Assembly (NCBI RefSeq): GCF_900445235.1
Contig: NZ_UFSM01000001.1
Span: 4,603,501-4,667,500 of the forward strand
Source: Aminobacter aminovorans
GTDB taxonomy: Bacteria; Pseudomonadota; Alphaproteobacteria; Rhizobiales; Rhizobiaceae
DNA: 64,000 nucleotides
Reading direction: 5' to 3'
Position 1 is the first letter of the stretch; each line of letters opens with the position of its first letter. A program made the position numbers and the translations under genes. A model generated the notes under the pieces. It was not told where the DNA came from. It worked only from the letters and a program-made list of their open reading frames with translations, and ran no database searches. Shown in pieces: positions 8,263 to 17,085 of the stretch.

Positions 8263-9159
8263 ATGTCGACCAGCAAGCAGAACAATCTCCGCTCGCTTCA
8301 AACGTTCGAATCCGTGGCGCGTCATCTTTCGTTGACGAAGGCGGCGGCTGAACTCGGAGTAACCCAGAGTGCCGTAAGCCACCAGCTTCGTCGCCTAACC
8401 GATCAGGTTGGCGAACGCCTTATGATGAAGTCGGGGAGAAGCATTGTACTGACGCCCGCGGGAGAGGCGCTGGCGCGAAAGCTTGGGGCAGCTTTTGGCG
8501 ATATCGACAGATCGCTGTCGGAGGTTATCGGTCGGAATCGCAAGCTTGTCCGCTTGGCTGTTTGCAGCAGCTTCGCTCCAGGTTGGCTCGTTCCGCGGCT
8601 GGCGAGCTTTCATCACGCCAATCCCGAGGTGGGCTTGCAATTGTGTATGTACGCGCGCGATCCCGTGCTTACCGATGCCGTCGCGGATGCGTTTGTCACG
8701 ACATTCCCTGAAGTACCTGGCTTCTGGTCACTGCTCGTAAGGCGAGAAGTGCTCGTCGCGGTGGTATCAAGCCGAAAGCCCGTTCTAGATCAGATCGCGC
8801 CACGGTTGATCACCACCGATCTGGAGCCGGCCAGGATCGGCGCTGATTGGAAAGTCGGCGCAGAGCAAGGAATCCTGCCGTTCGAAATTGCTGGCAGCCA
8901 GGACTGGCTGTTTGCGTCGTACTACATCGTTGCGCTCGAAATGGTCCGGCAAGGCCTGGGCGCGGCTCTGGTCCCGGACTTTCTGGTTGAAAGAGAACTG
9001 GCGGATGGCGCTCTGAAAGTGATCTCCGATGGTGGCGTCGCTACCAAGGAAGACTACTATCTCTGCATCAAGGAAAGCCGGCGCTCCGAAGCGCCACTTG
9101 ATGCGGTGGCGCGTTGGTTCCGGCTGCAGACCAACGGCCAAGGCAAACACGCGGCATAA
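8263..9159 (+). CDS. LysR-family transcriptional regulator, GcvA-like
   Basis: 298 residues. N-terminal winged helix (LRSLQTFESVARHLSLTKAA, then LGVTQSAVSHQLRRL) at about 8-65 and a periplasmic-binding-like effector domain to the C-terminus. N-terminal wording (VTQSAVSHQLRRL) places it near the GcvA/AmpR branch. ATG 8263 is chosen because GAGG precedes it by 6 bases. The gene lies between IS91 debris and a leftward block of envelope genes (9216-13759); AmpR-branch regulators often control cell-wall functions, so the neighbouring L,D-transpeptidase block is a possible target, but this is inference only. Confidence 0.9.
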   Translation: MSTSKQNNLRSLQTFESVARHLSLTKAAAELGVTQSAVSHQLRRLTDQVGERLMMKSGRSIVLTPAGEALARKLGAAFGDIDRSLSEVIGRNRKLVRLAVCSSFAPGWLVPRLASFHHANPEVGLQLCMYARDPVLTDAVADAFVTTFPEVPGFWSLLVRREVLVAVVSSRKPVLDQIAPRLITTDLEPARIGADWKVGAEQGILPFEIAGSQDWLFASYYIVALEMVRQGLGAALVPDFLVERELADGALKVISDGGVATKEDYYLCIKESRRSEAPLDAVARWFRLQTNGQGKHAA

Positions 9160-9215
9160 TGACGATGCATGTCGCGCGTGTTCGTGCTCAATCGAACTGC
9201 AGGTTGGGGTAACGC

Positions 9216-9509
9216 CTACTTGACGGCGCAGACACCGTTAGCGCCGCCCTTGCCGGTGTACGAAACATCTGCGGAACCATCTGGATTGATGCTGAGCGAA
9301 ATGGTGACGCCGCCGCCTTTGATCTCGTAGTAATTCTCGTTGAAGACCTTCAGCTTGCCTTCCTTGCCGTCGATGTAAACGGGACCGCCTTCGTCGGCAT
9401 GGACCTCGATACCAGTCGGGCATGTGGCGTTGAGAAGCGGAATTTTGGCGGCGGCCTCCCCGGCCAACGCCACGCCAAACGTTGCGACAAGCAAAACACG
9501 CGACTTCAT
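9216..9509 (-). CDS. Small secreted conserved hypothetical protein
   Basis: 97 residues with a signal peptide (LLVATFGVALAGEAAA). The mature part of about 75 residues has one cysteine near its start (ATCPTG) and one near the C-terminus (GVCAVK), suited to a single disulfide, and Gly-rich beta segments (GGPVYIDGKEGKLK; VSYTGKGGANG). I have seen this kind of short periplasmic protein in proteobacteria but know no function. It is the last gene of a same-strand block of five exported proteins and starts 52 bases after the L,D-transpeptidase stop. Confidence 0.8.
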   Translation of the reverse strand: MKSRVLLVATFGVALAGEAAAKIPLLNATCPTGIEVHADEGGPVYIDGKEGKLKVFNENYYEIKGGGVTISLSINPDGSADVSYTGKGGANGVCAVK

Positions 9510-9561
9510 CTGTGCCTCCTTTTGGGATATTTTCTAAACTTCCTCACCAGCGCCCGCGACG

Positions 9562-10569
9562 CTAGTAGAGGCCCTCACCGGTGAAGATGGTGAAATTGTC
9601 AGCAGTCCGATTGCTGGAACCGCTCGACTCGTCGGTAAGGACCAGGGTCATACCCTGCCTCATCGCCTTCTGAACCTTCTTCAATATGTCTGGATGCGCC
9701 TTCACTCGCCGCAACGCATTGTCATCGGCATTCTTGCTGCGGGAAGACATCGCCATCGACACCCACGTTAGCTCTTTCGTCCCTTCGTTGACCTGAGTGA
9801 GCGTATAAACGTGCCTGCCTATGGGCTTTTCCGGCTGTGCTATGTCGACTTTTCCGGTGGCGACGATCCTGGCGTTGTCCCACAGGCTTATCGATCGGTC
9901 CTTTGCGCTGACGACGATGCTGGTCGCACTGGTTTCCTGGCTGCGCCCTTGCGCGTATTGGTAGTGCTTTATCGAGGCGTCCACCGCGCCGAATTCCTGG
10001 CTCGCATAATTGCCGAGAACCATGCCAGGATGCACCACTGAGGCTGGCTGTGAATTCTCGTCGGCGATGACCACGGTCATGTCGAGCTTGGTGATCCCGA
10101 AGAGAAGTTCCGAGAACCCTAGCGGCAGCCGCACGCAGCCGTGAGACGCAGGATAGCCGGGCAGGTTGCCGGCGTGCAGCGCGATCCCAGACCAGGTCAG
10201 TCGGTTCATGTTGGGCATTGGCGCGTTGCTGTAGGTACTGGAACGATGATGCTTGTCCTTCTGCAGGATCTTGAACACGCCTGTCGGCGTGCCGTGACCC
10301 GGCTTTCCGGTGGAGCAGGACGACGCCGCTATCCTGATGCCGTTTCGATAGACATGGACCATCTGGTCGGGAACGGAAACAATGATCACGACAGGCCCAG
10401 TCGGCGACCTCTCGGGGAACCAGTTGTATTCGCCGTTCTGAAGAAAGTCCGCGGTCTTGTTGGCCCTGGTGTCGGCAAGAGCGCTCGCGACCAAGCCCGA
10501 CCAGACGGAAGCCGCCACACCCAATCCGAACGCGCGTCTGCTGATACCGTCGTTAGGCAAAGATGGCAT
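9562..10569 (-). CDS. L,D-transpeptidase (YkuD) with Tat-like signal
   Basis: 335 residues. The N-terminus carries a twin-arginine pattern (SRRAFGLGVAASVW, 10-23) ahead of an Ala-rich cleavage region. The YkuD catalytic domain occupies about 58-175 with the signature H132, H143 and nucleophile C145 (ASHGCVRLP). Such enzymes form 3-3 cross-links in peptidoglycan or attach outer-membrane proteins to it in the periplasm. A C-terminal region of about 150 residues has no obvious motif. The M13 peptidase gene ends 6 bases upstream of this gene's ATG, so the two are probably in one operon. Confidence 0.92.
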   Translation of the reverse strand: MPSLPNDGISRRAFGLGVAASVWSGLVASALADTRANKTADFLQNGEYNWFPERSPTGPVVIIVSVPDQMVHVYRNGIRIAASSCSTGKPGHGTPTGVFKILQKDKHHRSSTYSNAPMPNMNRLTWSGIALHAGNLPGYPASHGCVRLPLGFSELLFGITKLDMTVVIADENSQPASVVHPGMVLGNYASQEFGAVDASIKHYQYAQGRSQETSATSIVVSAKDRSISLWDNARIVATGKVDIAQPEKPIGRHVYTLTQVNEGTKELTWVSMAMSSRSKNADDNALRRVKAHPDILKKVQKAMRQGMTLVLTDESSGSSNRTADNFTIFTGEGLY

Positions 10570-10575
10570 CCTTGG

Positions 10576-12657
10576 TCACCATGCCTTTACGCGCTTCTCG
10601 GGCGGCAGCCACATGGGATCACCTTGCTTGATGTCGAATGCTTGATAGAAGGCGTCGAGGTGCTGGAGCGGCGCTACGGCTCGGTAGTTATTCGGCGGAT
10701 GGCCATCACCTGCAACGATGGCGCGCTGGTATTGGTCCGTGGCCTTCCACGTCCACATTTGGGCCCAGGATATGAAACAGCGCTGCGCCGGCGTCAGCCC
10801 ATCTACTTTGACGTTCTCGCCCGGGTGCTCCTTCAGATAATCCATCAACGCAGCGTAGGCGAGCGTGATGCCTCCCACATCGGCCATGTTCTCCCGGACA
10901 TTCAGGGGACCATTGGCATGGAGACCGGGCAGGACTTCAAATGCGTTGGCCTGGTCAATCAGCTTCTGCGCCTCGGCTTCAAAAGCCTTGGCGTCTGAAG
11001 GCGCCCACCAGTCGCGGAAGTTGCCCTGCGCATCATATTGCCGGCCGCCGCTGTCGAAGCCATGGACCATCTCGTGCCCGATGATGCCGCCTATCCTGCA
11101 AAAATACACGGCAGCATCCATGTCGGGCAGGAAAGCGGGCGCTTGCAGGATGGCGGCGGTAACCTCGAACCCATTGATCGATGGCGTATATCCCGCATTG
11201 ATGACGATTGGCAGCGTGGCGGAAGAGCTGTTGAACTCCTCGTGTACCGTCGGTTTCCCCTGCTTTTCGATTTCCCGCTTTTGGCCGAAAGCGCCAATAT
11301 TGATCATATCGGCCACCAGGTCCGGCCCGATCTCGACTCTCGAGTAGTCTATCCAATGTTCCGGGTAGCCGACGCGATAGTAGAATTTGTTCACCTTCTC
11401 GAGAGCCGCGGCACGGGTGGCGTCAGACAGCCATGCGCGCGATGGTATCCGCTCACGGAATGCGGTCAGGATGCGTTCGACCATGTCGAGCGCCTTTTGC
11501 TTGTTCTCTTCAGGGAAGAAGCTCTGGACGTAGATCTGGCTGACCGGATGTCCGAGGTTGTCTTGCAGCAGCTTCAGCAGCCGCTCCTGTCGCGGCTGTT
11601 GAACGCCGACCCCGGTCAGGGCTTCCTGCAGCGCCAGTTCCGGCGCGTCGAACGCCGTCGTCAGGACAGGGCTGAACGACCTTACAATGCGAAAGGCAAT
11701 GTAGTCCTTGATTTCGCCGAGCGGCCGCTCGCGCAGCAGTTTCGATAGCACCGGCAGATAGCGCGGTTCGTACATCACGACCGACTGAGGGACTTCATAC
11801 CCGACGCTGCGGAAGTAGGCTTTGAGGTCCAGTTCAGGAATCTGGGGCTGCAATTCATCGAATGTCGCCTTCGTGAAGCGATTGCGCGGGTCGGCGCCTT
11901 CGGCCGGAGACAATTTTGCGGCGTAGAGTTCGGTCTCGACGGTCAGCGTGAGGTCGGCGATTCGAGCTGCCTCTTCATCGGGGTATCCAGCGATCTGCAT
12001 GACTGACGCGACGTACTTGCGATATGCCGCACGACGCGGGTCATCCGGTGCCGCGGCCAGTATCGAATCGAAACCGGCTTCTATCCCGAAGCCTCCTCCG
12101 ACGGCATAGAACGCGTTCCGCGTCGTGTCGGCCGGATCGTTCAAGGTCGCAAAGGCGGCAAAAAGGATCGGTCCGTTGACATAGATTTGCCGAGCCATGA
12201 CCTGAACCAGATCGTCGAACGACTTTATCGCCGCAACGCGGTCAAGCTCACCGCGGATTGGCTCGATGCCGGCAGCATCGAGCTTAGCTGTATCCATGTA
12301 CGCGTTGTAGAGACTCCCGACCTGCTGCACCGGGATGCCTTTCGGCGCGTTAGCCGCCTCCTCGCCTGCTTTCGCAACGGCAAGCGACATCTGGGCGCGT
12401 AGCCTCTCGGCCATGACATCGAAAACGCCGTAGCTCGACAGGCGGGCGGGACGGTCCACCCTGTCGAGCCAGGCTCCCGAGGCATACCGATAGAAGTCTA
12501 TCCCCGGTTTGACGCCCGGATCCATGTTGGAGATGGAGAAGACGAGCTTGTCGGCGTCGAGGGCTGGAAGACCGGCAGCATCCTCAGCGCGCGCGGAACC
12601 TGCGACCAGCGCGGCAAGGAAGAACGTGGCGGCAGCACGCAGGCGCATCGATCTCAC
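10576..12657 (-). CDS. M13-family zinc metallopeptidase (PepO/neprilysin-like)
   Basis: About 693 residues with a signal peptide (AAATFFLAALVAGSARA). The zinc site is complete: HEMVH within GGIIGHEMVHGFD, followed by the third-ligand motif ENMADVGG, as in gluzincins of family M13. It should degrade small peptides in the periplasm. The start is uncertain: the frame opens at a GTG at 12675, but GAGGAG lies 6 bases before the GTG at 12657, and an ATG follows at 12648. Two envelope genes lie upstream (lipoprotein, PliG-like) and the L,D-transpeptidase directly downstream. Confidence 0.92.
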   Translation of the reverse strand: MRSMRLRAAATFFLAALVAGSARAEDAAGLPALDADKLVFSISNMDPGVKPGIDFYRYASGAWLDRVDRPARLSSYGVFDVMAERLRAQMSLAVAKAGEEAANAPKGIPVQQVGSLYNAYMDTAKLDAAGIEPIRGELDRVAAIKSFDDLVQVMARQIYVNGPILFAAFATLNDPADTTRNAFYAVGGGFGIEAGFDSILAAAPDDPRRAAYRKYVASVMQIAGYPDEEAARIADLTLTVETELYAAKLSPAEGADPRNRFTKATFDELQPQIPELDLKAYFRSVGYEVPQSVVMYEPRYLPVLSKLLRERPLGEIKDYIAFRIVRSFSPVLTTAFDAPELALQEALTGVGVQQPRQERLLKLLQDNLGHPVSQIYVQSFFPEENKQKALDMVERILTAFRERIPSRAWLSDATRAAALEKVNKFYYRVGYPEHWIDYSRVEIGPDLVADMINIGAFGQKREIEKQGKPTVHEEFNSSSATLPIVINAGYTPSINGFEVTAAILQAPAFLPDMDAAVYFCRIGGIIGHEMVHGFDSGGRQYDAQGNFRDWWAPSDAKAFEAEAQKLIDQANAFEVLPGLHANGPLNVRENMADVGGITLAYAALMDYLKEHPGENVKVDGLTPAQRCFISWAQMWTWKATDQYQRAIVAGDGHPPNNYRAVAPLQHLDAFYQAFDIKQGDPMWLPPEKRVKAW

Positions 12658-12693
12658 GGCGTTCTCCTCTCCCACGCTCCTCAGTCTCGCCGA

Positions 12694-13014
12694 TCAGAGC
12701 TTGCCCTCGTCTGTCAACGACATCACATTTGCGACGACGCCGCTGTTGGAAACCGTGCACTGCCACCGCGCACGCTCCGGACCGACGCCAATGGTGACCT
12801 GCGAGTTCGCCTCGGAATAAAGCATGTCGAGAATGACGCCCTGCTGGGTGTTGGTGGTACGGGCCACCTCGCGAAGGCAGGCGTTTCGTGCGACCTGGGG
12901 CACGCTCTGGTCCATCATGGGCGCTGCCGCGCCGGCAGGCACGGACGAGCCGGAATCGGTCGAGCAGCCGGCTATGAGCAACGACCCTGCGAGCAGGAAA
13001 TAGTATCGGTTCAT
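12694..13014 (-). CDS. Small lipoprotein of unknown function
   Basis: 106 residues. The N-terminus is a lipoprotein signal with lipobox LIAGC, so the mature protein should be lipidated at that cysteine. The mature part holds two more cysteines (NACLREV and WQCTVS) and ends SLTDEGKL, a pattern seen in small alphaproteobacterial lipoproteins of unknown role. ATG 13014 follows an excellent GGGAGG with 6-base spacing; the open frame further upstream is not used. It lies 37 bases upstream of the M13 peptidase start and 43 bases after the PliG-like gene. Confidence 0.8.
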   Translation of the reverse strand: MNRYYFLLAGSLLIAGCSTDSGSSVPAGAAAPMMDQSVPQVARNACLREVARTTNTQQGVILDMLYSEANSQVTIGVGPERARWQCTVSNSGVVANVMSLTDEGKL

Positions 13015-13057
13015 GTCAGTCCTCCCTGAAACGCACTCTTGCGGACACGACCGTTTG

Positions 13058-13759
13058 CTAACCGCCCGACTCGACCAGGAACCGTCCCGCCGCCCAGCCC
13101 GAACCACTGCCCTCGCGCCGCTCGACCTTGCACCAGCGTGTCTGGCCGTTCATGCGGCAGCCGAGATTGCGCAGGACCGCGCCATTGCGCAAGCGAACGA
13201 CGATCGGGGCCTGCGCCGTCGGGCATGACCGGACATTGAGCCGGTCTCCCGGCGCGACATTCGCCACTTCCCAGAAATCGGGGCCGCCTGACAAGCCGTC
13301 GGCATAGTCCGGTACAGTCTTGGCGTCGTCGCCATTGGCCGGATTGCCGCCGGTAACCTCCAGCCTGAGACTGTAGTCGGCAGTTTCGTTTCGACGCGCC
13401 GCGTTGCGCATCAGGTACACCTGGATGCGGTAGTCGCCGCTCGACTGAACGATTACATCGGCCAGTTCACCCGACGTCGAACTGTTGTAGATCGCTTCCG
13501 ACGCGCCGGGCGCCCAGATGTTGAAGTAGTTGCTGGCATTGTCCGTCTTCAAAGTCGCCGCAAGTCGCTGCCCGGCGCGGACGTTGATCCGGTAGTTGAC
13601 AGTTTCGTAGCCGGCGATGCTGTCCTGCACGGTCTGCGAGGAGCGTCCGCTTGCGAAAATGATGCGTTCGGATCGCTCCTGCGCGAGCACGGGCTGAACA
13701 ACCGGGAGCAAAATGATACCCAAGAGGATTGCTCCAAGGGCCACAGCCAGCTTGGTCAT
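13058..13759 (-). CDS. Secreted PliG-like lysozyme-inhibitor domain fused to an SH3-like domain
   Basis: 233 residues with a signal peptide (AILLGIILLPVVQPVLA). Residues about 30-130 resemble the g-type lysozyme inhibitor fold (RAGQRLAATLKTDNAS; YRIQVYLMRNAARRNETADY). Residues about 165-230 form a bacterial SH3-like domain (GDRLNVRSCPTAQAPIVVRL) that usually binds cell-wall peptides; four cysteines are spread through this half. It probably protects the wall from lysozymes or anchors to peptidoglycan. ATG 13759 has GGGAGG 4 bases upstream; the frame opens 12 bases earlier at a TTG that overlaps that ribosome-binding site. First gene of the leftward envelope block. Confidence 0.78.
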   Translation of the reverse strand: MTKLAVALGAILLGIILLPVVQPVLAQERSERIIFASGRSSQTVQDSIAGYETVNYRINVRAGQRLAATLKTDNASNYFNIWAPGASEAIYNSSTSGELADVIVQSSGDYRIQVYLMRNAARRNETADYSLRLEVTGGNPANGDDAKTVPDYADGLSGGPDFWEVANVAPGDRLNVRSCPTAQAPIVVRLRNGAVLRNLGCRMNGQTRWCKVERREGSGSGWAAGRFLVESGG

Positions 13760-14199
13760 CAAACCTCCCAACGACGTGAGCCGCAGAAGCTATCGCTTTA
13801 CGTCAGGAATGTTGCACGACTGGGTCCAGCAGGACCAATGATTTTATTTGCCCTTCTTGGAGAAAAACTAATGAGTTGGCCTGCGATTTCGTCGCAATAA
13901 TCCGGCCATGAGCCACAGCCGCACCAATCACGGTGCGGCGCATCGAAGGTACAAGAATGTCCACCCGCAGCGCAAAGCTGGCTGTTGCCTCTTCACCAGC
14001 CGATGGCGAAGGATTTCGGGTGTCAGCCGGCGTACACGGTGAAGGGTTTCGGCATCTTGGCGATCCAGCTCTTCGACACGTTGATGGTGCTTGCCGTGAT
14101 CATCGGCATGGCTCGACAGTTCTCATCCAGTTCACGCAAGGCTCTGGCAGCCAAACCCCGAGCATCGACGACGTCATGGCTGTCGTGCTCGCCGCACTC
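13760..14199. other. Gap with no intact gene, left of trbF remnant
   Basis: About 440 bases. The left part should hold the promoter of the leftward envelope block. Rightward open frames through 13933-14200 change frame repeatedly and have a codon pattern unlike the flanking genes; they may be decayed upstream sequence of trbF, but I could not match them to any protein. Confidence 0.35.
13919..13938. repeat. Perfect 7-bp inverted repeat
   Basis: CCGCACC and GGTGCGG separated by 6 bases, about 160 bases upstream of the PliG-like gene start. It has no T-run on either side, so it is not a typical terminator; it could be an operator or a chance hairpin. Confidence 0.35.
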
Positions 14200-14612
14200 C
14201 GGCCCGACCGATCCGCAGATCGCACGGTACCTCGCCCACTTCATCGAACAGGTCCGCTCGATCCCGGCTGACCCGATCATCGAGCGCCAGAACTGGCTGC
14301 GCGCCTATGCGTCGAGCACGGATCGCAGTGCGGCGGCGCTCAACGACTATGTTCGCACCAATGACCCATTCACCGAAGTCGGCGAGCAACAGATCGCCGT
14401 CGAGGTCTCCTCGGTCAGCCGCGCATCTTCGGACTCTTTCCGCGTCGGCTGGACCGAGCGCCGCTGCGAGAGCGAGAAGCTCTGCGACCCAGTGCTGGAC
14501 TGCGACCCTGACCAACGTGATCCAGCCGCCACGCGATGCCGAAAGGCTCAGCGCCAATAGGCTCGGCATCTACGTCAATGCCATCAGCTGGTCGCAGGAG
14601 ATGAGCCAATGA
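14200..14612 (+). pseudogene. trbF: trbF (conjugal transfer, VirB8-like) C-terminal remnant
   Basis: In one frame the segment reads PTDPQIARYLAHFIEQVRS, IPADPIIERQNWLRAY, AAALNDYVRTNDPFTEVG and QQIAVEVSSVSRASSDSF, then a frameshift near 14,480-14,500 leads to VIQPPRDAERLSANRLGIYV and ISWSQEMSQ. This is the periplasmic domain and end of TrbF of Trb-type mating-pair systems. The TrbF stop overlaps a following ATG as ATGA (14609), exactly the trbF-trbG junction style, but that next frame ends after 29 codons. The transmembrane N-terminus is not recognisable. The relic lies about 0.8 kb from the 3' end of guaA. Confidence 0.8.
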
Positions 14613-14742
14613 AACAGCTCACGATCCGTAGAGGCGGCAACCTGACCTTCCGCAAATCCGTGGTTCCAGTCCTTTGCCCCATCTTGCCCTATAGCTGATC
14701 TGAATATTAGCATTCACTTGGGTGTGGGGGAGATTCGACTGC

Positions 14743-14943
14743 GTGAAGGACAATAGACCTAAGCGGGGCAGGCCCCCGACGGGCAGCGTACCAGTGCATG
14801 TAAGATTATCGGCTGAAGTTCTGGATGCCATAGATGCCTATCGCCAGGGCAACGTGGCGCTCGGCAATCGCCAGGATGCTGTTCGCGCCTTGCTTTGCGA
14901 ATATCTCGTGCTGATCGGACAATTGCCGGCCGCCAAAGACTAA
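14743..14943 (+). CDS. Putative ribbon-helix-helix small protein
   Basis: 66 residues. A basic start (RPKRGRPPTG) is followed by VPVHVRLSAEVLDAIDAYRQ and a helix ending in a hydrophobic patch, the layout of Arc/CopG-type ribbon-helix-helix DNA-binding proteins. Translation probably begins at GTG 14743 with GGGGGAGA 9 bases upstream. It lies inside the degraded region between trbF and guaA and may be a surviving island gene, for example an antitoxin or plasmid-type regulator. No toxin partner is visible downstream. Family assignment is by pattern only. Confidence 0.5.
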   Translation: MKDNRPKRGRPPTGSVPVHVRLSAEVLDAIDAYRQGNVALGNRQDAVRALLCEYLVLIGQLPAAKD

Positions 14944-15425
14944 GGCGCATACCGCCCCAAATGCGGTAGTCAAAGAACTGTCATCGCCCGCGTGGGATAG
15001 CAGGCTCGTATCCGACAGCGACCCTGATCCTCCCGATTGCCTGGCAGCACTGCGGGGCTGTTCGCATTCGCAGCGGTTGAGTAAGCTCGGAATTGGCCAG
15101 CAAGGATCCGTGCCATTCAACGAGATCGATCAGCCCCAGGACCTATATGATAGGGCGCAGCGCAGCATTCAGCGCTCCAGGCGGCAGAGATTGACGCCTG
15201 CCCAAGCAGCCGAAGTGCAGCAGCGCGAGAAGCTGATGCAGGAGATCGAGACCGAAATCCGCCAGTTGAGCCGTCGATCGAGACGAAGCGCCAGCAGGTC
15301 ATCGGCATGGGTGGGGAGATGCAGAAGATCTACGACGCCCTGGTGGACGGCGCCGAACAAGGCGTGACCGGAGAGCTGCTATTTCGACATGTCGTATTTT
15401 TTGGATACGCCCGGCTGGACCTTAA
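14944..15425. other. Degraded region between the RHH gene and the 3' end of guaA
   Basis: About 480 bases. A rightward frame from about 15077 reads IDQPQDLYDRAQRSIQRSRR and PAQAAEVQQREKLMQEIETE, then breaks near 15,275. A second frame continues TKRQQVIGMGGEMQKIYDAL and DGAEQGVTGELLFRH up to the guaA terminus. Joined, these look like one helical protein broken by a frameshift. I cannot name the family. The context (trbF relic at 14.2-14.6 kb) suggests another mobile-element remnant. Confidence 0.45.
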
Positions 15426-16988
15426 TCATTCCCACTCGATCGTGCCTGGCGGCTTGGACGTGACGTCGTAGACGACGCGGTTGATGCCACGGACCTCGTT
15501 GATGATGCGGGTGGCGGCCTGGCCGAGGAAGTTCATGTCGTAATGGTAGAAGTCGGCGGTCATGCCGTCGACCGAGGTCACGGCGCGGAGCGCGCAGACG
15601 AATTCGTAGGTGCGGCCGTCACCCATGACACCGACGGTCTGGACCGGCAGCAGCACGGCAAAAGCCTGCCAGATGGCGTCGTAGAGGCCGGCCTTGCGGA
15701 TCTCGTCGAGATAGATCGCATCGGCTTCGCGCAGGATCTCAAGCTTCTCGCGGGTGATGCCGCCCGGACAGCGGATGGCGAGGCCTGGTCCGGGGAACGG
15801 ATGGCGGCCGATGAAGCTGTCAGGCAGGCCGAGTTCCTTGCCGAGCACACGGACCTCGTCCTTGAACAGCTCGCGCAGCGGCTCGACCAGCTTCATGTTC
15901 ATGCGGTCGGGTAGACCGCCGACATTGTGGTGCGACTTGATGGTCACAGAGGGGCCGCCGGTGAAGGATACGCTCTCGATGACATCCGGATAGAGCGTGC
16001 CCTGGGCGAGAAAATCGGCGCCGCCGAGCTTCTTGGCTTCTTCCTCGAACACTTCGATGAACAGGCGACCGATGGTCTTGCGCTTCTTTTCCGGGTCGGA
16101 CTCGCCTTCGAGCGCCGAGATGAAGCGCTCGGAGGCGTCGACGAGGATCAGCGGCAGGTTGTAGTGCTCGCGGAACATGGCGACGACGTCGGCCGCCTCG
16201 TTCTTGCGCATAAGACCATGGTCGACGAGGATGCAGGTCAGCTGGTCGCCGACAGCCTCGTGGATGAGCAGTGCCGCTACAGACGAGTCGACGCCGCCCG
16301 AAAGGGCGCAGATGACCTTCTTGTCGCCGACCTGCTGGCGGATCGCCTCGACGGCATGCGCGCGATACGCGTGCATGGTCCAGTCGCTTTCGATGCCGGC
16401 AATGTTGTGGACGAAGTTGCGCAGCAGCTTGGCGCCGTCGGGCGTGTGCACGACCTCGGGGTGGAACTGCACGGCGTAGAAGTTGCGGCTCTCGTCGGCG
16501 ATGGCCGCGAATGGCGCGCCATTCGAGGTGCCGATGACGCGGAAGCCCTCGGGGATCTCGGTGACGCGATCGCCATGGCTCATCCACACCTGATGGCGGG
16601 TGCCCTTGGCCCAGACGCCCTCGAACAGCGGGCTGTCGTCCTGGATCTCGAGAAAGGCGCGTCCGAATTCGCGGTGATGGCCTGCCTCGACCTTGCCGCC
16701 GAGTTGGGCGCACATGGTCTGTTCGCCATAGCAGATGCCGAGCACCGGGATGCCGGCCGAAAAGACGGCTTCAGGGGCGCGCGGGCTGCCGATGTCGACG
16801 GTGGAGTGCGGGCTGCCCGAGAGGATCACCGCCTTGGGGTTGATCCGCTTGAAGGCTTCTGCGGCCGACTGGAAGGGCACGATCTCGGAATAGACCCCGG
16901 CCTCTCGCACGCGACGCGCAATGAGCTGCGTCACCTGGCTGCCGAAGTCGATGATGAGGACGGTTTCGGGGTGCTCGGAGTTCTTCAT
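15426..16988 (-). CDS. guaA: GMP synthase (glutamine-hydrolysing)
   Basis: 520 residues, normal length for the two-domain enzyme. N-terminal class I glutamine amidotransferase: nucleophile Cys in GICYGEQ and His-Glu in FHPEV. Then the ATP pyrophosphatase P-loop SGGVDSS and the C-terminal dimerisation domain ending KPPGTIEWE. It converts XMP, glutamine and ATP to GMP in the cytosol. The conserved 3' end of guaA is a known integration site for genomic islands, and here conjugation-gene debris lies directly beyond it. No second copy of the 3' terminal sequence was found by eye. Confidence 0.98.
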   Translation of the reverse strand: MKNSEHPETVLIIDFGSQVTQLIARRVREAGVYSEIVPFQSAAEAFKRINPKAVILSGSPHSTVDIGSPRAPEAVFSAGIPVLGICYGEQTMCAQLGGKVEAGHHREFGRAFLEIQDDSPLFEGVWAKGTRHQVWMSHGDRVTEIPEGFRVIGTSNGAPFAAIADESRNFYAVQFHPEVVHTPDGAKLLRNFVHNIAGIESDWTMHAYRAHAVEAIRQQVGDKKVICALSGGVDSSVAALLIHEAVGDQLTCILVDHGLMRKNEAADVVAMFREHYNLPLILVDASERFISALEGESDPEKKRKTIGRLFIEVFEEEAKKLGGADFLAQGTLYPDVIESVSFTGGPSVTIKSHHNVGGLPDRMNMKLVEPLRELFKDEVRVLGKELGLPDSFIGRHPFPGPGLAIRCPGGITREKLEILREADAIYLDEIRKAGLYDAIWQAFAVLLPVQTVGVMGDGRTYEFVCALRAVTSVDGMTADFYHYDMNFLGQAATRIINEVRGINRVVYDVTSKPPGTIEWE

Positions 16989-17085
16989 GGCGGGCGTTTA
17001 AAGAAAGAATCACGTCTGTGCAATGGGCTCGATTGCATGGGTGACAAGTGCGCTGTGCAGGGCCCGACCTGTCCGGCCCGGCCGA

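Noticed and set aside
15426..15450. Search for a duplicated guaA 3' end as an att site near 6.8 kb and in 13.8-15.4 kb
   Set aside because: By eye I found no second copy of the last 20 bases of guaA within the window, so island boundaries cannot be fixed.
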